The notes under the pieces: generated by a model
Seen by the model: only the letters and a program-made list of their open reading frames with translations
Databases searched by the model: none
What the model was told of the DNA's origin: nothing
Shown here: in pieces, positions 50,682-61,064 of the stretch
Layout of the letters: each line of letters opens with the position of its first letter
How positions within the stretch are numbered: position 1 is the first letter of the stretch
Program-made: the position numbers and the translations under genes
NCBI RefSeq assembly: GCF_009363075.1
Contig: NZ_CP045293.1
Location: 6,839,681-6,903,680, forward strand
Source of the DNA: Paenibacillus guangzhouensis
GTDB lineage: Bacteria; Bacillota; Bacilli; Paenibacillales; Paenibacillaceae
Direction of reading: 5' to 3'
DNA: 64,000 bases

Positions 50682-51859
50682 CATTCATCATGAATTGCCC
50701 GGTTTGCGACAATGCTCAAACCAAGCCTTTTTTATCGCGACATCATGTCCCTGTTCACCAGAATATGGTGTTCGAAGAGCGAGAGAGTGCTGTAGATATG
50801 ATACGCGGTGAATTAACGTTATTCCTTTGTGATCAGTGCGGGTTCGTATACAACGCTTCGTTCGACGATTCTAAATTAAATTACAGCGCAATGTATAACA
50901 ACATTCAGGACTATTCATCTACCTTTCATCAATATACCGATGAACTTGTCGAGCGTATTCTTAAGAATTTGCCTAATCCTGCTAGCACCATTGTGGAGGT
51001 AGGTTGCGGAAAAGGACGCTTTCTCCATAAATTATTCGTACGGAATCAAGCGTTAAAGGGCTATGGTTTTGATCCGAGCTATGAGGGGGACGAGAGTCAA
51101 TGTGATGGACGGCTCGTCTTCATTAAAGACTTCTATGGTCCACAATATGAACATATTCAGGCGGATGTCATCATTTGCCGTCACGTCATTGAGCACATCC
51201 AGCAACCTGTTGAGCTACTGACAACGATAAGAGAAGCGCTGAGGAATTCTCCGAATGCTCGCGTATATTTTGAAACCCCTTGTCTGGAATGGATATTGCG
51301 AAATACCGTTGTCTGGGATTTTTTCTACGAACATTGCTCCTACTTCTCCATTCCTTCTTTAACATTTTCTTTTCAACGAGCCGGATATAAGGTGGATAGC
51401 TATGAGCATGTTTTTCTAGGTCAGTATCTATGGTTCGAAGCCGTAGTCGATGGTACATGGCCTGGGGAGCAACAAATTGTCGATTCGAGTACAGTTCTCG
51501 CTTTAGCTGAACAATACTTGATGAAGGAGAACGAAAAGAAAGGGCGTTGGGCGACAGCGCTCGAGCACGCGTTAGCAGATGGGGCTGTGGCGGTTTGGGG
51601 CGCCGGCGCTAAAGGCGTTACATTTGCGAATCTATTTGATCCTTTGAACGAGAAAATTACATGCTACGTGGATGTGAACCCTAGTAAGCAGGGGCGCTTC
51701 CTTCCGGGATCAGGACATTCGATACTCCATTATCAGTCTTTACGAACAAAGAAGATTCGGCATGTCATCTTAATGAATCCGAATTATCGAGAAGAAGTCG
51801 AAGGGTTGGTTGAGGAACATCAACTGTGCTCCAAGTTAGTCGATTTAACAGATGAATGA
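50678..51859 (+). CDS. Second three-domain C-methyltransferase-like protein
   Basis: 393 residues from ATG at 50678, after GGAGGAGGGG, overlapping the previous stop. It has the same three parts as the gene at 48008: CPVC and CDQC zinc pairs, a SAM fold (IVEVGCGKGRFLHKL, ICRHVIEHIQQP), and a C-terminal AVWGAGAKGVTFANLF with VDVNPSKQGRFLPGS. The catalytic block differs: DFFYEHCSYFS in place of DTIYHEHFSYFS, so the first Tyr is replaced by Phe with a Tyr one position later, while Glu-His is kept. It may methylate another position or another substrate. Its presence in one operon with the first suggests two methylation steps. Confidence 0.8.
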   Translation: MTFIMNCPVCDNAQTKPFLSRHHVPVHQNMVFEERESAVDMIRGELTLFLCDQCGFVYNASFDDSKLNYSAMYNNIQDYSSTFHQYTDELVERILKNLPNPASTIVEVGCGKGRFLHKLFVRNQALKGYGFDPSYEGDESQCDGRLVFIKDFYGPQYEHIQADVIICRHVIEHIQQPVELLTTIREALRNSPNARVYFETPCLEWILRNTVVWDFFYEHCSYFSIPSLTFSFQRAGYKVDSYEHVFLGQYLWFEAVVDGTWPGEQQIVDSSTVLALAEQYLMKENEKKGRWATALEHALADGAVAVWGAGAKGVTFANLFDPLNEKITCYVDVNPSKQGRFLPGSGHSILHYQSLRTKKIRHVILMNPNYREEVEGLVEEHQLCSKLVDLTDE

Positions 51860-51898
51860 AGTGAATAACGATAATTCATGGAGAATTGAGGTTGGAGA

Positions 51899-52669
51899 AT
51901 GAAGTTAATCGTCGATTTAGAGAACAGCAAATTACTAGTTCAGTTGAATGACGGGTCGTTTGAATATGATTTAAACAGTAAAGAAGCTTTTTACTATATT
52001 TCGAAGGCTTGGTTAAGATGCGGGTGGGATAACAAGTATGTATACGGCTTCACATGGCTTGGAAGACCTATCATTCAATTGCCTGAAGATATGATTCGAA
52101 TTCAAGAGGTCATCTATCAAATCAAACCGGATGTTATTATTGAAACTGGTGTTGCTCATGGGGGGACGCTAATCTATTACTCAACATTATGCAAAGCGCT
52201 AGGTAAAGGTCGTGTGATCGGGGTTGATATTGAAATTAGAGAGCATAATCGCAAGAAGATAGAAGAGCATGAATTGTCTGAATACATTACACTCATTGAA
52301 GGTAATTCCGTAGACCCGGAAGTGGTACAACAAGTTAAGTCATTGATTCATGAAGGGGATAAAGTACTCGTAATCCTTGATTCCAATCACACCAAGCAGC
52401 ATGTGTTGGAGGAACTGATGTTGTACTCGCCTCTAGTCTCCGTGGGTTCATACATCGTTGCAACCGATGGCAGCATGGAGGATTTTGCTGGAGCTCCACG
52501 CTCTAACGAGGATTGGGCATGGAATAATCCAAAGGCAGCAGCGGAACAATTCGTTATGGATGAGCCGAGGTTCGAAATCCAAGAACCTCCGTATTTATTT
52601 AATGAGAGTGGGATTTCCGATCGAGTCACGTATTGGCCAAGCGCATTCATTAAGCGTCTGAAGGAATAG
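51899..52669 (+). CDS. CmcI/RhmA-family O-methyltransferase (cephalosporin hydroxylase family)
   Basis: 256 residues; GAGGTTGGAG just before the ATG. Blocks: GRPIIQLPEDMIRIQEVIYQ, PDVIIETGVAHGGTLIYYS (SAM loop), GVDIEIREHNRKKIEE, IEGNSVDPEVV, LVILDSNHTKQHVLEEL and YIVATDGSMEDF. This is the family named for cephalosporin hydroxylase, whose relatives include sugar and rhamnosyl O-methyltransferases. It is the last gene of the C-methyl-sugar operon, so O-methylation of the branched sugar is a reasonable guess. A strong terminator follows. Confidence 0.85.
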   Translation: MKLIVDLENSKLLVQLNDGSFEYDLNSKEAFYYISKAWLRCGWDNKYVYGFTWLGRPIIQLPEDMIRIQEVIYQIKPDVIIETGVAHGGTLIYYSTLCKALGKGRVIGVDIEIREHNRKKIEEHELSEYITLIEGNSVDPEVVQQVKSLIHEGDKVLVILDSNHTKQHVLEELMLYSPLVSVGSYIVATDGSMEDFAGAPRSNEDWAWNNPKAAAEQFVMDEPRFEIQEPPYLFNESGISDRVTYWPSAFIKRLKE

Positions 52670-52680
52670 AAGAATGAAAC

Positions 52681-52726
52681 ATAAATGCCCTGAACTTGAC
52701 ATGAACCACAAGTTCAGGGCATTTAT
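52681..52726 (+). terminator. Bidirectional rho-independent terminator between convergent operons
   Basis: ATAAATGCCCTGAACTT pairs perfectly over 17 bp with AAGTTCAGGGCATTTAT around a 12-base loop. It lies between the ends of the O-methyltransferase and rfbG. Confidence 0.85.
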
Positions 52727-52727
52727 C

Positions 52728-53807
52728 CTATGATTGATAGTCTTGGATTTGTTTATAGCAAATCGCACGAACATCTTGATTACTTCGATAAGCTTGAGTC
52801 CACTCCAGTATTTTATCCAATGCGATCTCGAGAGACCATCTTGGAACCCATCCAAGTTCATCCTTGGCACGTGAGCAATCTAATTTTAAGAATTTCGCTT
52901 CATGTGGACCCACTTCGCCTTCCACTTCATAGGCAGCATCAGGTCCCCACTGAGAGCAGAGATATTGTGCAATCCATTCCACGGACCTTGCATCATGATC
53001 GGAGGGGCCAAAATTCCAGCTTTGCGCGAATTTTGGTCCATTCGCATAGGCGCTTTGCGCTAATAGCAAGTAACCTGCTAATGGCTCGAGGACATGTTGC
53101 CAAGGTCGAATTGCGAATGGATTCCGGATTTTGATAGATTCGTGTTTTAATAGCGACCGAATGCAATCTGGAACCAAGCGATCTGGTGCCCAATCCCCGC
53201 CGCCAATGACATTTCCCGAGCGAGCAGATATCAGACTAACGCCATGATCGTCGAACTGATTCGGATGGAAGAAGGACTGACGATAGGAAGAGGTGACGAG
53301 CTCGGAGCAAGCCTTGCTATTGGAATAAGGATCATACCCTCCTAATGGGTCATTTTCCCGGTATCCCCAAGACCACTCTTTATTCTCATAACATTTGTCT
53401 GTCGTGACATTGATGATTACTTTCACACGATTCTTCCGATTTCGATCGAGGGTTCTGACGGCTTCTAGGAGATGAATCGTTCCCATAACATTGATCTCGT
53501 AGGTTTCTACGGGATGTTGATAGGATGCTCTTACTAAAGGCTGCGCCGCCATATGAATTATAATATCCGGATCCGCATGCTCGATGGCATTTTGCAGATG
53601 ATCCCGATTTCGAATATCCCCATGAATGGAATGCATGAACTGATCGATCTGGCATAAATGAAACAGATTAGGTTCGGTGGGTGGGCTAAGCGCATAGCCT
53701 GTTACGTTGGCGCCTAGCTGATGAAGCCATAAGCAGAGCCATGCTCCTTTAAATCCGGTATGCCCTGTAACGAATACGTTTTTATTGTTCCAGAACGATG
53801 GATTCAA
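52728..53807 (-). CDS. rfbG: CDP-glucose 4,6-dehydratase
   Basis: 359 residues. Motifs: NVFVTGHTGFKGAWLCLWLH (NAD binding), HGDIRNRDHLQ, HMAAQPLVRASYQHPVETYE, VTTDKCYENKEWSWGYREND, GYDPYSNSKACSELV (Tyr-x-x-x-Lys), RSGNVIGGGDWAPDRLVPD and RPWQHVLEPLAGYL. All are specific for RfbG. It converts CDP-glucose to CDP-4-keto-6-deoxyglucose with enzyme-bound NAD. It is seven bases downstream of rfbF on the same strand. It supplies the substrate for the C-methyltransferase operon that converges on it. Confidence 0.95.
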   Translation of the reverse strand: MNPSFWNNKNVFVTGHTGFKGAWLCLWLHQLGANVTGYALSPPTEPNLFHLCQIDQFMHSIHGDIRNRDHLQNAIEHADPDIIIHMAAQPLVRASYQHPVETYEINVMGTIHLLEAVRTLDRNRKNRVKVIINVTTDKCYENKEWSWGYRENDPLGGYDPYSNSKACSELVTSSYRQSFFHPNQFDDHGVSLISARSGNVIGGGDWAPDRLVPDCIRSLLKHESIKIRNPFAIRPWQHVLEPLAGYLLLAQSAYANGPKFAQSWNFGPSDHDARSVEWIAQYLCSQWGPDAAYEVEGEVGPHEAKFLKLDCSRAKDELGWVPRWSLEIALDKILEWTQAYRSNQDVRAICYKQIQDYQS

Positions 53808-53814
53808 GACGTAA

Positions 53815-54588
53815 TCACCACTTTTTCCAGGCTGCTTGCCCAGTGTTCCATAGATTTTCTAGTATATTCTTATCTCGCATCGTATCCATGGGATGCCAGA
53901 ATCCATGATGCTTGTAAGCGACGAGCTGTTGATCGTTCACTAAGCTCGCCAAAGGCTCCTTCTCGAAGCTAGTATGTTTGCCTTCAATATAGTCAAATAC
54001 CTCCGGTTGAAGGACAAAGAAACCGGCGTTAATCCATCCTCCGTCGCCTTTTGGCTTCTCTTGAAATCCATCTACGCGGTCATCCTCCGCTAATTGCAAT
54101 GCGCCGAACCGGCCATGAGGCTGCGTGGCTGTTACCGTTGCTAATTTCCCATGGGATTGGTGAAAAGCTACGAGTTTTTCAATATCGATATTGGAGACGC
54201 CATCGCCATAGGTTAACATAAAGGGTTCTTGTCCTACATATTTCTGTATGAACTTAATGCGTCCTCCCGTCATTGTATCTTTCCCGGTTTCAACCAACGT
54301 TACCTTCCATGGCTCTGCGGTGTCATTGTGTATAATCGTCTCGTTCTGGTTGTTAAAGTTAAACGTAACATCGGATCCATAGAGATAATAGTTGGCGAAG
54401 TATTCTTTAATCGAATAGCTTTTATACCCCAGGCAGATGATAAATTCATGGTATCCGTGGTAGGAATAGCCTTTCATAATATGCCATAAAATCGGTTTCT
54501 CCCCGATTTCAATCATTGGCTTCGGTTTTAAATGGGATTCCTCGCTGATTCTCGTCCCATATCCTCCTGCCAGGATAACCACTTTCAT
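53815..54588 (-). CDS. rfbF: Glucose-1-phosphate cytidylyltransferase
   Basis: 257 residues; GAGGA before the ATG on the minus strand. Begins MKVVILAGGYGTRISEESHL, followed by KPKPMIEIGEKPILWHIMKG, FIICLGYKSYSIKEYF, LTYGDGVSNIDI (metal-binding Asp), RFGALQLAEDDRVDGFQEKP and GWINAGFFVLQPEVFDYIEG. All are hallmarks of RfbF, which makes CDP-glucose from CTP and glucose 1-phosphate. Length is as expected. First gene of the minus-strand pair with rfbG. Confidence 0.95.
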   Translation of the reverse strand: MKVVILAGGYGTRISEESHLKPKPMIEIGEKPILWHIMKGYSYHGYHEFIICLGYKSYSIKEYFANYYLYGSDVTFNFNNQNETIIHNDTAEPWKVTLVETGKDTMTGGRIKFIQKYVGQEPFMLTYGDGVSNIDIEKLVAFHQSHGKLATVTATQPHGRFGALQLAEDDRVDGFQEKPKGDGGWINAGFFVLQPEVFDYIEGKHTSFEKEPLASLVNDQQLVAYKHHGFWHPMDTMRDKNILENLWNTGQAAWKKW

Positions 54589-54791
54589 CCGAATTTCCTC
54601 CTTTATGAAGCGATAATGTTATCATATGTTGTCCTTCTCCACAGTAACACGGCACCTCTCCATACGCGCATCGCTTCTTTCTCCATTAAAATTCATATCG
54701 CCCAAACCTAATGAGCTAGGTCAGCATCTAATGTAGAAAATTTCTTTGATCATAAAGTGAATAGATATCTTCGGAAGATGTTGAGAGGTGA

Positions 54792-56713
<1,922 letters not shown>

Positions 56714-56767
56714 TTCGAATCATGCAGAAGTGTGGTGAACGGGATATCGTAGAAAGGAAAGGTGTTT

Positions 56768-57916
56768 ATGGGGATTATGGGTCATCCGTTCGAGGATGCA
56801 TTTATTTTTCAGAATCAAGTCTTGCCATATAATCAAATTCCAAAATATGATGCCGCAGGAATAACAATCTATAACTTTGCTGAACGAGCGGTCGAAATAC
56901 CTTTAGCCCTTCATTTTTTATCTGAGCATGGGACCGGCAAGCGAATTCTTGAAGTTGGCAACGTATTAAGACATTATGCAAGTATGCTTCAGCGATTACC
57001 TGGACTGGGTCCACTGGATACGATTGATAAGTTCGAGGCTTATCCCGGCGTCATGAATATCGATATTATGGATATGAATACCAAATATGATGTCATTATC
57101 TCGATATCCACGGTAGAGCATGTCGGTCAGAATGCTTATGGGGAACATGAGGTTGGTGACCGAGAAGCGCCGCTGAGAGCGATCGTACAGATTTATAATT
57201 TGCTGGAGCCTGGGGGAAAAGCCTTCTTGACTGTCCCGTTCGGCAAGCTGATGGACATAGGCTGGCTTATCCAGTTTAGTTCCGAGTACTTAGATTTACT
57301 CGTCCTCAAATACGGAATCCCGCTTCAAGCAATTCAAACGCGATTTCTGAAAAAACTCGACACAGAAGCAACGATTGAGGGGCCACGGCAGCTATGGGTG
57401 CAATGCGAACACGGCGAATTGGCACATACATTATTTCATCATCCGTTTGCGTTTGCCGGGGGAATTGCGGTCATCGAATTAAGTAAAATCGGTAGTGATA
57501 TTGAGACGTCTGAGCGGTTAAGCACACCGCTGCATTACCACACGCCGGTTAAAATTGGAGATCTCTATTTCTCAGGTATGACAAGACCTAAAGGACAAGA
57601 TCGGGACGGTTGGATGACATGCCTCTCAAGCGGTTATGTCTTCTATGGTCCTTATGTTACTTTGGAACCGCAAGCGTATTCGCTTGAAATGGATATAGAG
57701 ATGCGTGGCCAGGGACTATTCACGCTTGAAATTACTTCGAATTCCGGTTCCAAACGTTTATGGTCTCAAGGGAGCATATGCCAATCAAGCAGCATTGTTC
57801 ATATCTTCCATGTGACGGAGATCGAAAATCATGTCGAGGTACGTCTACACAAGCATGGGCTTAGCGCCTGTCAAGTTCGCGTTCCCAAACTATTGTTAAG
57901 AGCGATCGGGCAGTAA
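56768..57916 (+). CDS. SAM-dependent methyltransferase with C-terminal beta domain
   Basis: 382 residues from ATG at 56768 (AAGGAAAGG upstream). The N-terminal half is a class I methyltransferase variant: RILEVGNVLRHYASML (SAM loop), ISISTVEHVGQNAYGE and LLEPGGKAFLTVPFGKLMD. The second half (from about residue 240) is a beta-rich region (KIGDLYFSGMTRPKGQDRD, VFYGPYVTLEPQAYSLEMDI, GQGLFTLEITSNSGSKRL) resembling a carbohydrate-binding sandwich. The pairing suggests methylation of a glycan. It follows the gmd operon and precedes an FkbM gene in the same direction. Target unknown. Confidence 0.7.
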   Translation: MGIMGHPFEDAFIFQNQVLPYNQIPKYDAAGITIYNFAERAVEIPLALHFLSEHGTGKRILEVGNVLRHYASMLQRLPGLGPLDTIDKFEAYPGVMNIDIMDMNTKYDVIISISTVEHVGQNAYGEHEVGDREAPLRAIVQIYNLLEPGGKAFLTVPFGKLMDIGWLIQFSSEYLDLLVLKYGIPLQAIQTRFLKKLDTEATIEGPRQLWVQCEHGELAHTLFHHPFAFAGGIAVIELSKIGSDIETSERLSTPLHYHTPVKIGDLYFSGMTRPKGQDRDGWMTCLSSGYVFYGPYVTLEPQAYSLEMDIEMRGQGLFTLEITSNSGSKRLWSQGSICQSSSIVHIFHVTEIENHVEVRLHKHGLSACQVRVPKLLLRAIGQ

Positions 57917-57940
57917 TACCGAGATGAAAGGATGATAGTA

Positions 57941-58717
57941 GTGGATAGATTGCCATTATATATTGGGCATAATAACATTCTTACTATGTTAAATCATGGC
58001 CCCTATATGTTCCTGGATTTGAATGATCCGGTCAACGTTGCAATTGCTTCTTCCGGTACATGGGAACAATATGTCACGCAGGCGTTCCTGTCTGCGGTTC
58101 AACCTGGGATGACGGTGCTGGATATCGGGGCACACTGTGGTTATTTTTCTATGCTGGCAGGGATGCTGGTCGGTCCGTCAGGCTCTGTTCATTCTTTCGA
58201 ACCAAATCCCTTTTACCACAAAAATTTCCTGCAAAGCGTTTCCTATAATGGTTTTAACGGCCGAGTGCATTTGAACCGTGTGGCCCTTTCGAATGAAAGA
58301 GGCGAATTAACAATGAAGGTCGCGGGCGAGGCGGGCACAAGTATTGTATTCCCTGGGGTGGAACAATTCTATGAATATCGTGACATTACGGTACCCAAAG
58401 GATTGTTAACCGACTATTTACCGAGTCTGAAAGCAGATATCATCAAAATCGATATCGATGGTGCAGAGCCGTTAATTATGGATAGCTTATTTGAAATTAT
58501 TGATCATAGCGGGGATATGAAAATTTTCTTCGAGTACCTGCCGGCGATTTGGGGGGAGCATCCGCCGCTGCCGATCCTCAATCGGTTTGTTGAACGTGGG
58601 TTCTCCTTCGAAATTATTCTTCGAGATTGTAGAATCGTACCGACGAGTGTAGAGGAATTGGCTGATTATACGACTATGGACCATTTGGATTTGTTGATAA
58701 CAAGAAAAATAGATTAA
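57941..58717 (+). CDS. FkbM-family methyltransferase
   Basis: 258 residues from GTG at 57941; AAAGGA lies eight bases upstream, whereas the ATG at 57932 overlaps that site. Motifs: YVTQAFLSAVQPGMTVLDIG, AHCGYFSMLAGMLVGPSG, SFEPNPFYHKNF, NRVALSNERGELTM, and IIKIDIDGAEPLIMDSLFEI, all of the FkbM fold, which O-methylates sugars in macrolides and surface glycans. It is probably co-transcribed with the gene before it and ends at a shared terminator. Confidence 0.87.
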   Translation: MDRLPLYIGHNNILTMLNHGPYMFLDLNDPVNVAIASSGTWEQYVTQAFLSAVQPGMTVLDIGAHCGYFSMLAGMLVGPSGSVHSFEPNPFYHKNFLQSVSYNGFNGRVHLNRVALSNERGELTMKVAGEAGTSIVFPGVEQFYEYRDITVPKGLLTDYLPSLKADIIKIDIDGAEPLIMDSLFEIIDHSGDMKIFFEYLPAIWGEHPPLPILNRFVERGFSFEIILRDCRIVPTSVEELADYTTMDHLDLLITRKID

Positions 58718-58721
58718 CGAA

Positions 58722-58768
58722 AAAAGCAGAATGCAGGGTGCAGGTCAGGCACGTTACATTCTGCTTTA
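58722..58768 (+). terminator. Bidirectional rho-independent terminator
   Basis: AAAGCAGAATG at 58723-58733 pairs with CATTCTGCTTT at 58757-58767 around a 23-base loop. T runs follow on both strands. It separates the FkbM gene from the convergent methyltransferase. Confidence 0.75.
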
Positions 58769-58772
58769 TTAT

Positions 58773-59627
58773 TTAATGGATTTTTTGAATGATAAGACCA
58801 ATGGAAGTTGTCACAAATTGCCCGAGTTGCAGTCGAAGATGAGGGTGGTGGGTATAAGGCGGCATATCGATAAATGATTCGATCGGACCAATGCCTACGG
58901 TATAATCCACATCGATGAAGTATCCTGCTGCGCGAAGCCGCTCCACCATATGTTCAATATCACGCTTTCTGAAAAGAACGGTTAAGGTGTGGTCTAGCGT
59001 ATGTTCATTCGAAGATAAATTGAATTCGGTCGTATGGACAGCCACACCGCCGGGTTTCAAACATTTCATTTGATTCACGATGAATTGCGTACCTAATGCA
59101 ATGGAACCGAGATGCTCGAAGGAGCAGGATGACCATGTAAAATCGAATTGCTCCTCATAACTCGGGCTGAGATGGTTCATATCCGCATATTCAAACGTCA
59201 CCAGATTAGCGAACTGATCAGGATCGCATATCCCTTCGCCGTTGAGTTCTTGGAGGCTCACGGCGTGCTGATTGGTAGCTACCCACCCTTGCGCCTTTGC
59301 GGCTTCGAAATCCAAATCCGTTGCCGTAATACGACAGCCATGAGATGCGAAAGCTGCTGTGAGCGGTTCTGTTCCTACTCCGAATCCTAGCCCTTTTTTA
59401 TTCGGCTGTAAAGCTCCTCTCTCGCGAAGTGCTTCATAAATATAGCACCATTCCCACAATTTTCGGTGAAAACGATAGGCAAGTCTTTCTAGCGGTGCCG
59501 TTGCTTGATCGGTGATATTGTTATTTACCAGCGATAGCAGCGCATCTTCTGCTTTCAGTTTCATGAACGCATCGGCATACCACTGCCTTTGAAAATCTTG
59601 TTCTTTACAGAGTTGAGATTGGAGCAT
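58773..59627 (-). CDS. SAM-dependent methyltransferase
   Basis: 284 residues; AAAGGAG before the ATG on the minus strand. Motifs: ALQPNKKGLGFGVGTEPLTA (SAM loop), ITATDLDFEAAKAQGW, FEYADMNHLSPS, FDFTWSSCSFEHLGSIALG and NQMKCLKPGGVAVHTTEFNL. A C-terminal region (LFRKRDIEHMVERLRAAGYF, then FIDMPPYTHHPHLRLQLG) closes a substrate pocket. Such proteins occur in spore and surface glycan clusters. It stands alone on the minus strand. Target unknown. Confidence 0.82.
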   Translation of the reverse strand: MLQSQLCKEQDFQRQWYADAFMKLKAEDALLSLVNNNITDQATAPLERLAYRFHRKLWEWCYIYEALRERGALQPNKKGLGFGVGTEPLTAAFASHGCRITATDLDFEAAKAQGWVATNQHAVSLQELNGEGICDPDQFANLVTFEYADMNHLSPSYEEQFDFTWSSCSFEHLGSIALGTQFIVNQMKCLKPGGVAVHTTEFNLSSNEHTLDHTLTVLFRKRDIEHMVERLRAAGYFIDVDYTVGIGPIESFIDMPPYTHHPHLRLQLGQFVTTSIGLIIQKIH

Positions 59628-59662
59628 TTCAGTTATCTCCTTTCTAATATGAAGAAGCCCTA

Positions 59663-59690
59663 ACCATTATGCGATTGATTGAATATGGTG
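59663..59690 (+). promoter_or_regulatory. Candidate sigma-K-like promoter before the GT4 gene
   Basis: AC at 59663-59664, 17 bases, AATATGGTG at 59682-59690. The 16-base block ATTGAATATGGTGTCA (59678-59693) is repeated exactly at 60944-60959, with the same AC spacing, before manC. Two identical blocks at the same distance from starts argue for a functional promoter or operator. Confidence 0.45.
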
Positions 59691-59806
59691 TCAGATAGAA
59701 CTGAGGAACGTAGATGAATCCTAACGGCATTATATGCATGCAGATGGCAGGACTTCACAAGATTCATCACGATATCTCGGGTCACCTTGAAGGAGTGGGT
59801 GGTGGT

Positions 59807-60871
59807 ATGTCATTGGAGATCAATCAGTTGGTATTATACATGAGCTATGGGGATGCCATTAGCAATTCTGCAATCAATATGAAGAAGATGCTTCATAGCA
59901 AGGGAATTAAATCCGAAATCTACGCACAAGCCGTGGATCCCAATCTAGGGGAACAAGTACGCCCACTGCACGAAGCGCCATTAGGAGAACCCGTGATTTA
60001 CCATATGGGCATCGGTTGTGACTTAGCTCAGCTGCTTACGCAGTTTACGAGTAAAAGGATACTTCTGTATCACAATATTACACCGAGTCACTTTTTTACC
60101 GGTTATGATCCATTCGCAGAGAGCTTATGTGCAAGGGGACGCCAAGAATTAGCCTTTCTAAGGCCCTATGTTGATATTGCGTTTGCAGATTCGGAGTTTA
60201 ACCGGCAAGAGTTAATACAATATGGGTACAACAGGACAGCTGTAACACCCATCATTATGAATTTTGAAGATTATCATCTTCCGCCGAATCCTGCAATGAT
60301 GCATCATCTATCTGCGACGAAGCGAGACAAAGATTTGTTGTTCGTCGGACGAGTCGTACCGAATAAAAAACAACAAGACATCATCCGCATATTTTATTAT
60401 TACAAAAACTACTTTGCACCAGATGCGAGATTGTTTCTTGTCGGCCGGGGAGATCCATTATATCTGAAAGAGACTCAGCAGCTTGTAGCATCCTTGAACT
60501 TGGAAGACGTGCATATTACAGGGCATATCCATTATGATCAATTGTTGGCCTATTACCGAAATGCGGATTTATTCCTTTGTATGAGCGAGCACGAAGGTTT
60601 TGGCGTACCTCTCCTCGAGGCGATGCAATTTCAATTGCCGATCATTGCTTATGATGCCGCTGCGGTTGGTGAAACCGTCGGAGATGGTGGGATTCTAGTC
60701 CAGCAGAAAGATTACTTTGGTATCGCAGCATTGGTGAATCAAGTGTTAGGTGATGAGGGCTTGAAGCAGAATATGCTCCATCATCAGAAGGCTCGATTGC
60801 ATTATTATTCGAGTTATCATACGACGCAAATGTTCTGGGATCAGATTAAGACAGAATTTTCTATACCATAA
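59807..60871 (+). CDS. GT4 family glycosyltransferase
   Basis: 354 residues from ATG at 59807 (AAGGAG about 11 bases upstream). An in-frame ATG at 59714 with TGAGGA would add 31 residues, so the start is not certain. Motifs: VLYMSYGDAISNSAINMKKM, HMGIGCDLAQLL, YHNITPSHFF, ADSEFNRQELIQYGY, LLFVGRVVPNKKQQDIIRIF, LFLVGRGDPLYLKET and the retaining signature MSEHEGFGVPLLEAMQFQLP. YHNITP and the RVVPNKK block are typical of GT4 enzymes that extend mannose- or rhamnose-containing chains, which fits the adjacent GDP-sugar genes. Confidence 0.87.
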   Translation: MSLEINQLVLYMSYGDAISNSAINMKKMLHSKGIKSEIYAQAVDPNLGEQVRPLHEAPLGEPVIYHMGIGCDLAQLLTQFTSKRILLYHNITPSHFFTGYDPFAESLCARGRQELAFLRPYVDIAFADSEFNRQELIQYGYNRTAVTPIIMNFEDYHLPPNPAMMHHLSATKRDKDLLFVGRVVPNKKQQDIIRIFYYYKNYFAPDARLFLVGRGDPLYLKETQQLVASLNLEDVHITGHIHYDQLLAYYRNADLFLCMSEHEGFGVPLLEAMQFQLPIIAYDAAAVGETVGDGGILVQQKDYFGIAALVNQVLGDEGLKQNMLHHQKARLHYYSSYHTTQMFWDQIKTEFSIP

Positions 60872-60928
60872 GCATTTCTTATCCATTCTTCGAATCGTGC
60901 AGCTTGAAATTTAATCTAAATCGCCCTT

Positions 60929-60956
60929 ACTTTTTAGCGTTCTATTGAATATGGTG
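60929..60956 (+). promoter_or_regulatory. Candidate sigma-K-like promoter before manC
   Basis: AC at 60929-60930, 17 bases, AATATGGTG at 60948-60956. Identical to the block upstream of 59807 over 16 bases. Confidence 0.45.
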
Positions 60957-61064
60957 TCACATGGAAGGTGTAGCGTGACAGCATTAGCAGCACAAGCGAT
61001 TCTTCTTGATAATGAACTAATCATTATTCTTGCGGCTGCGGAACTGCGAACTGGAGGGGAAGGA

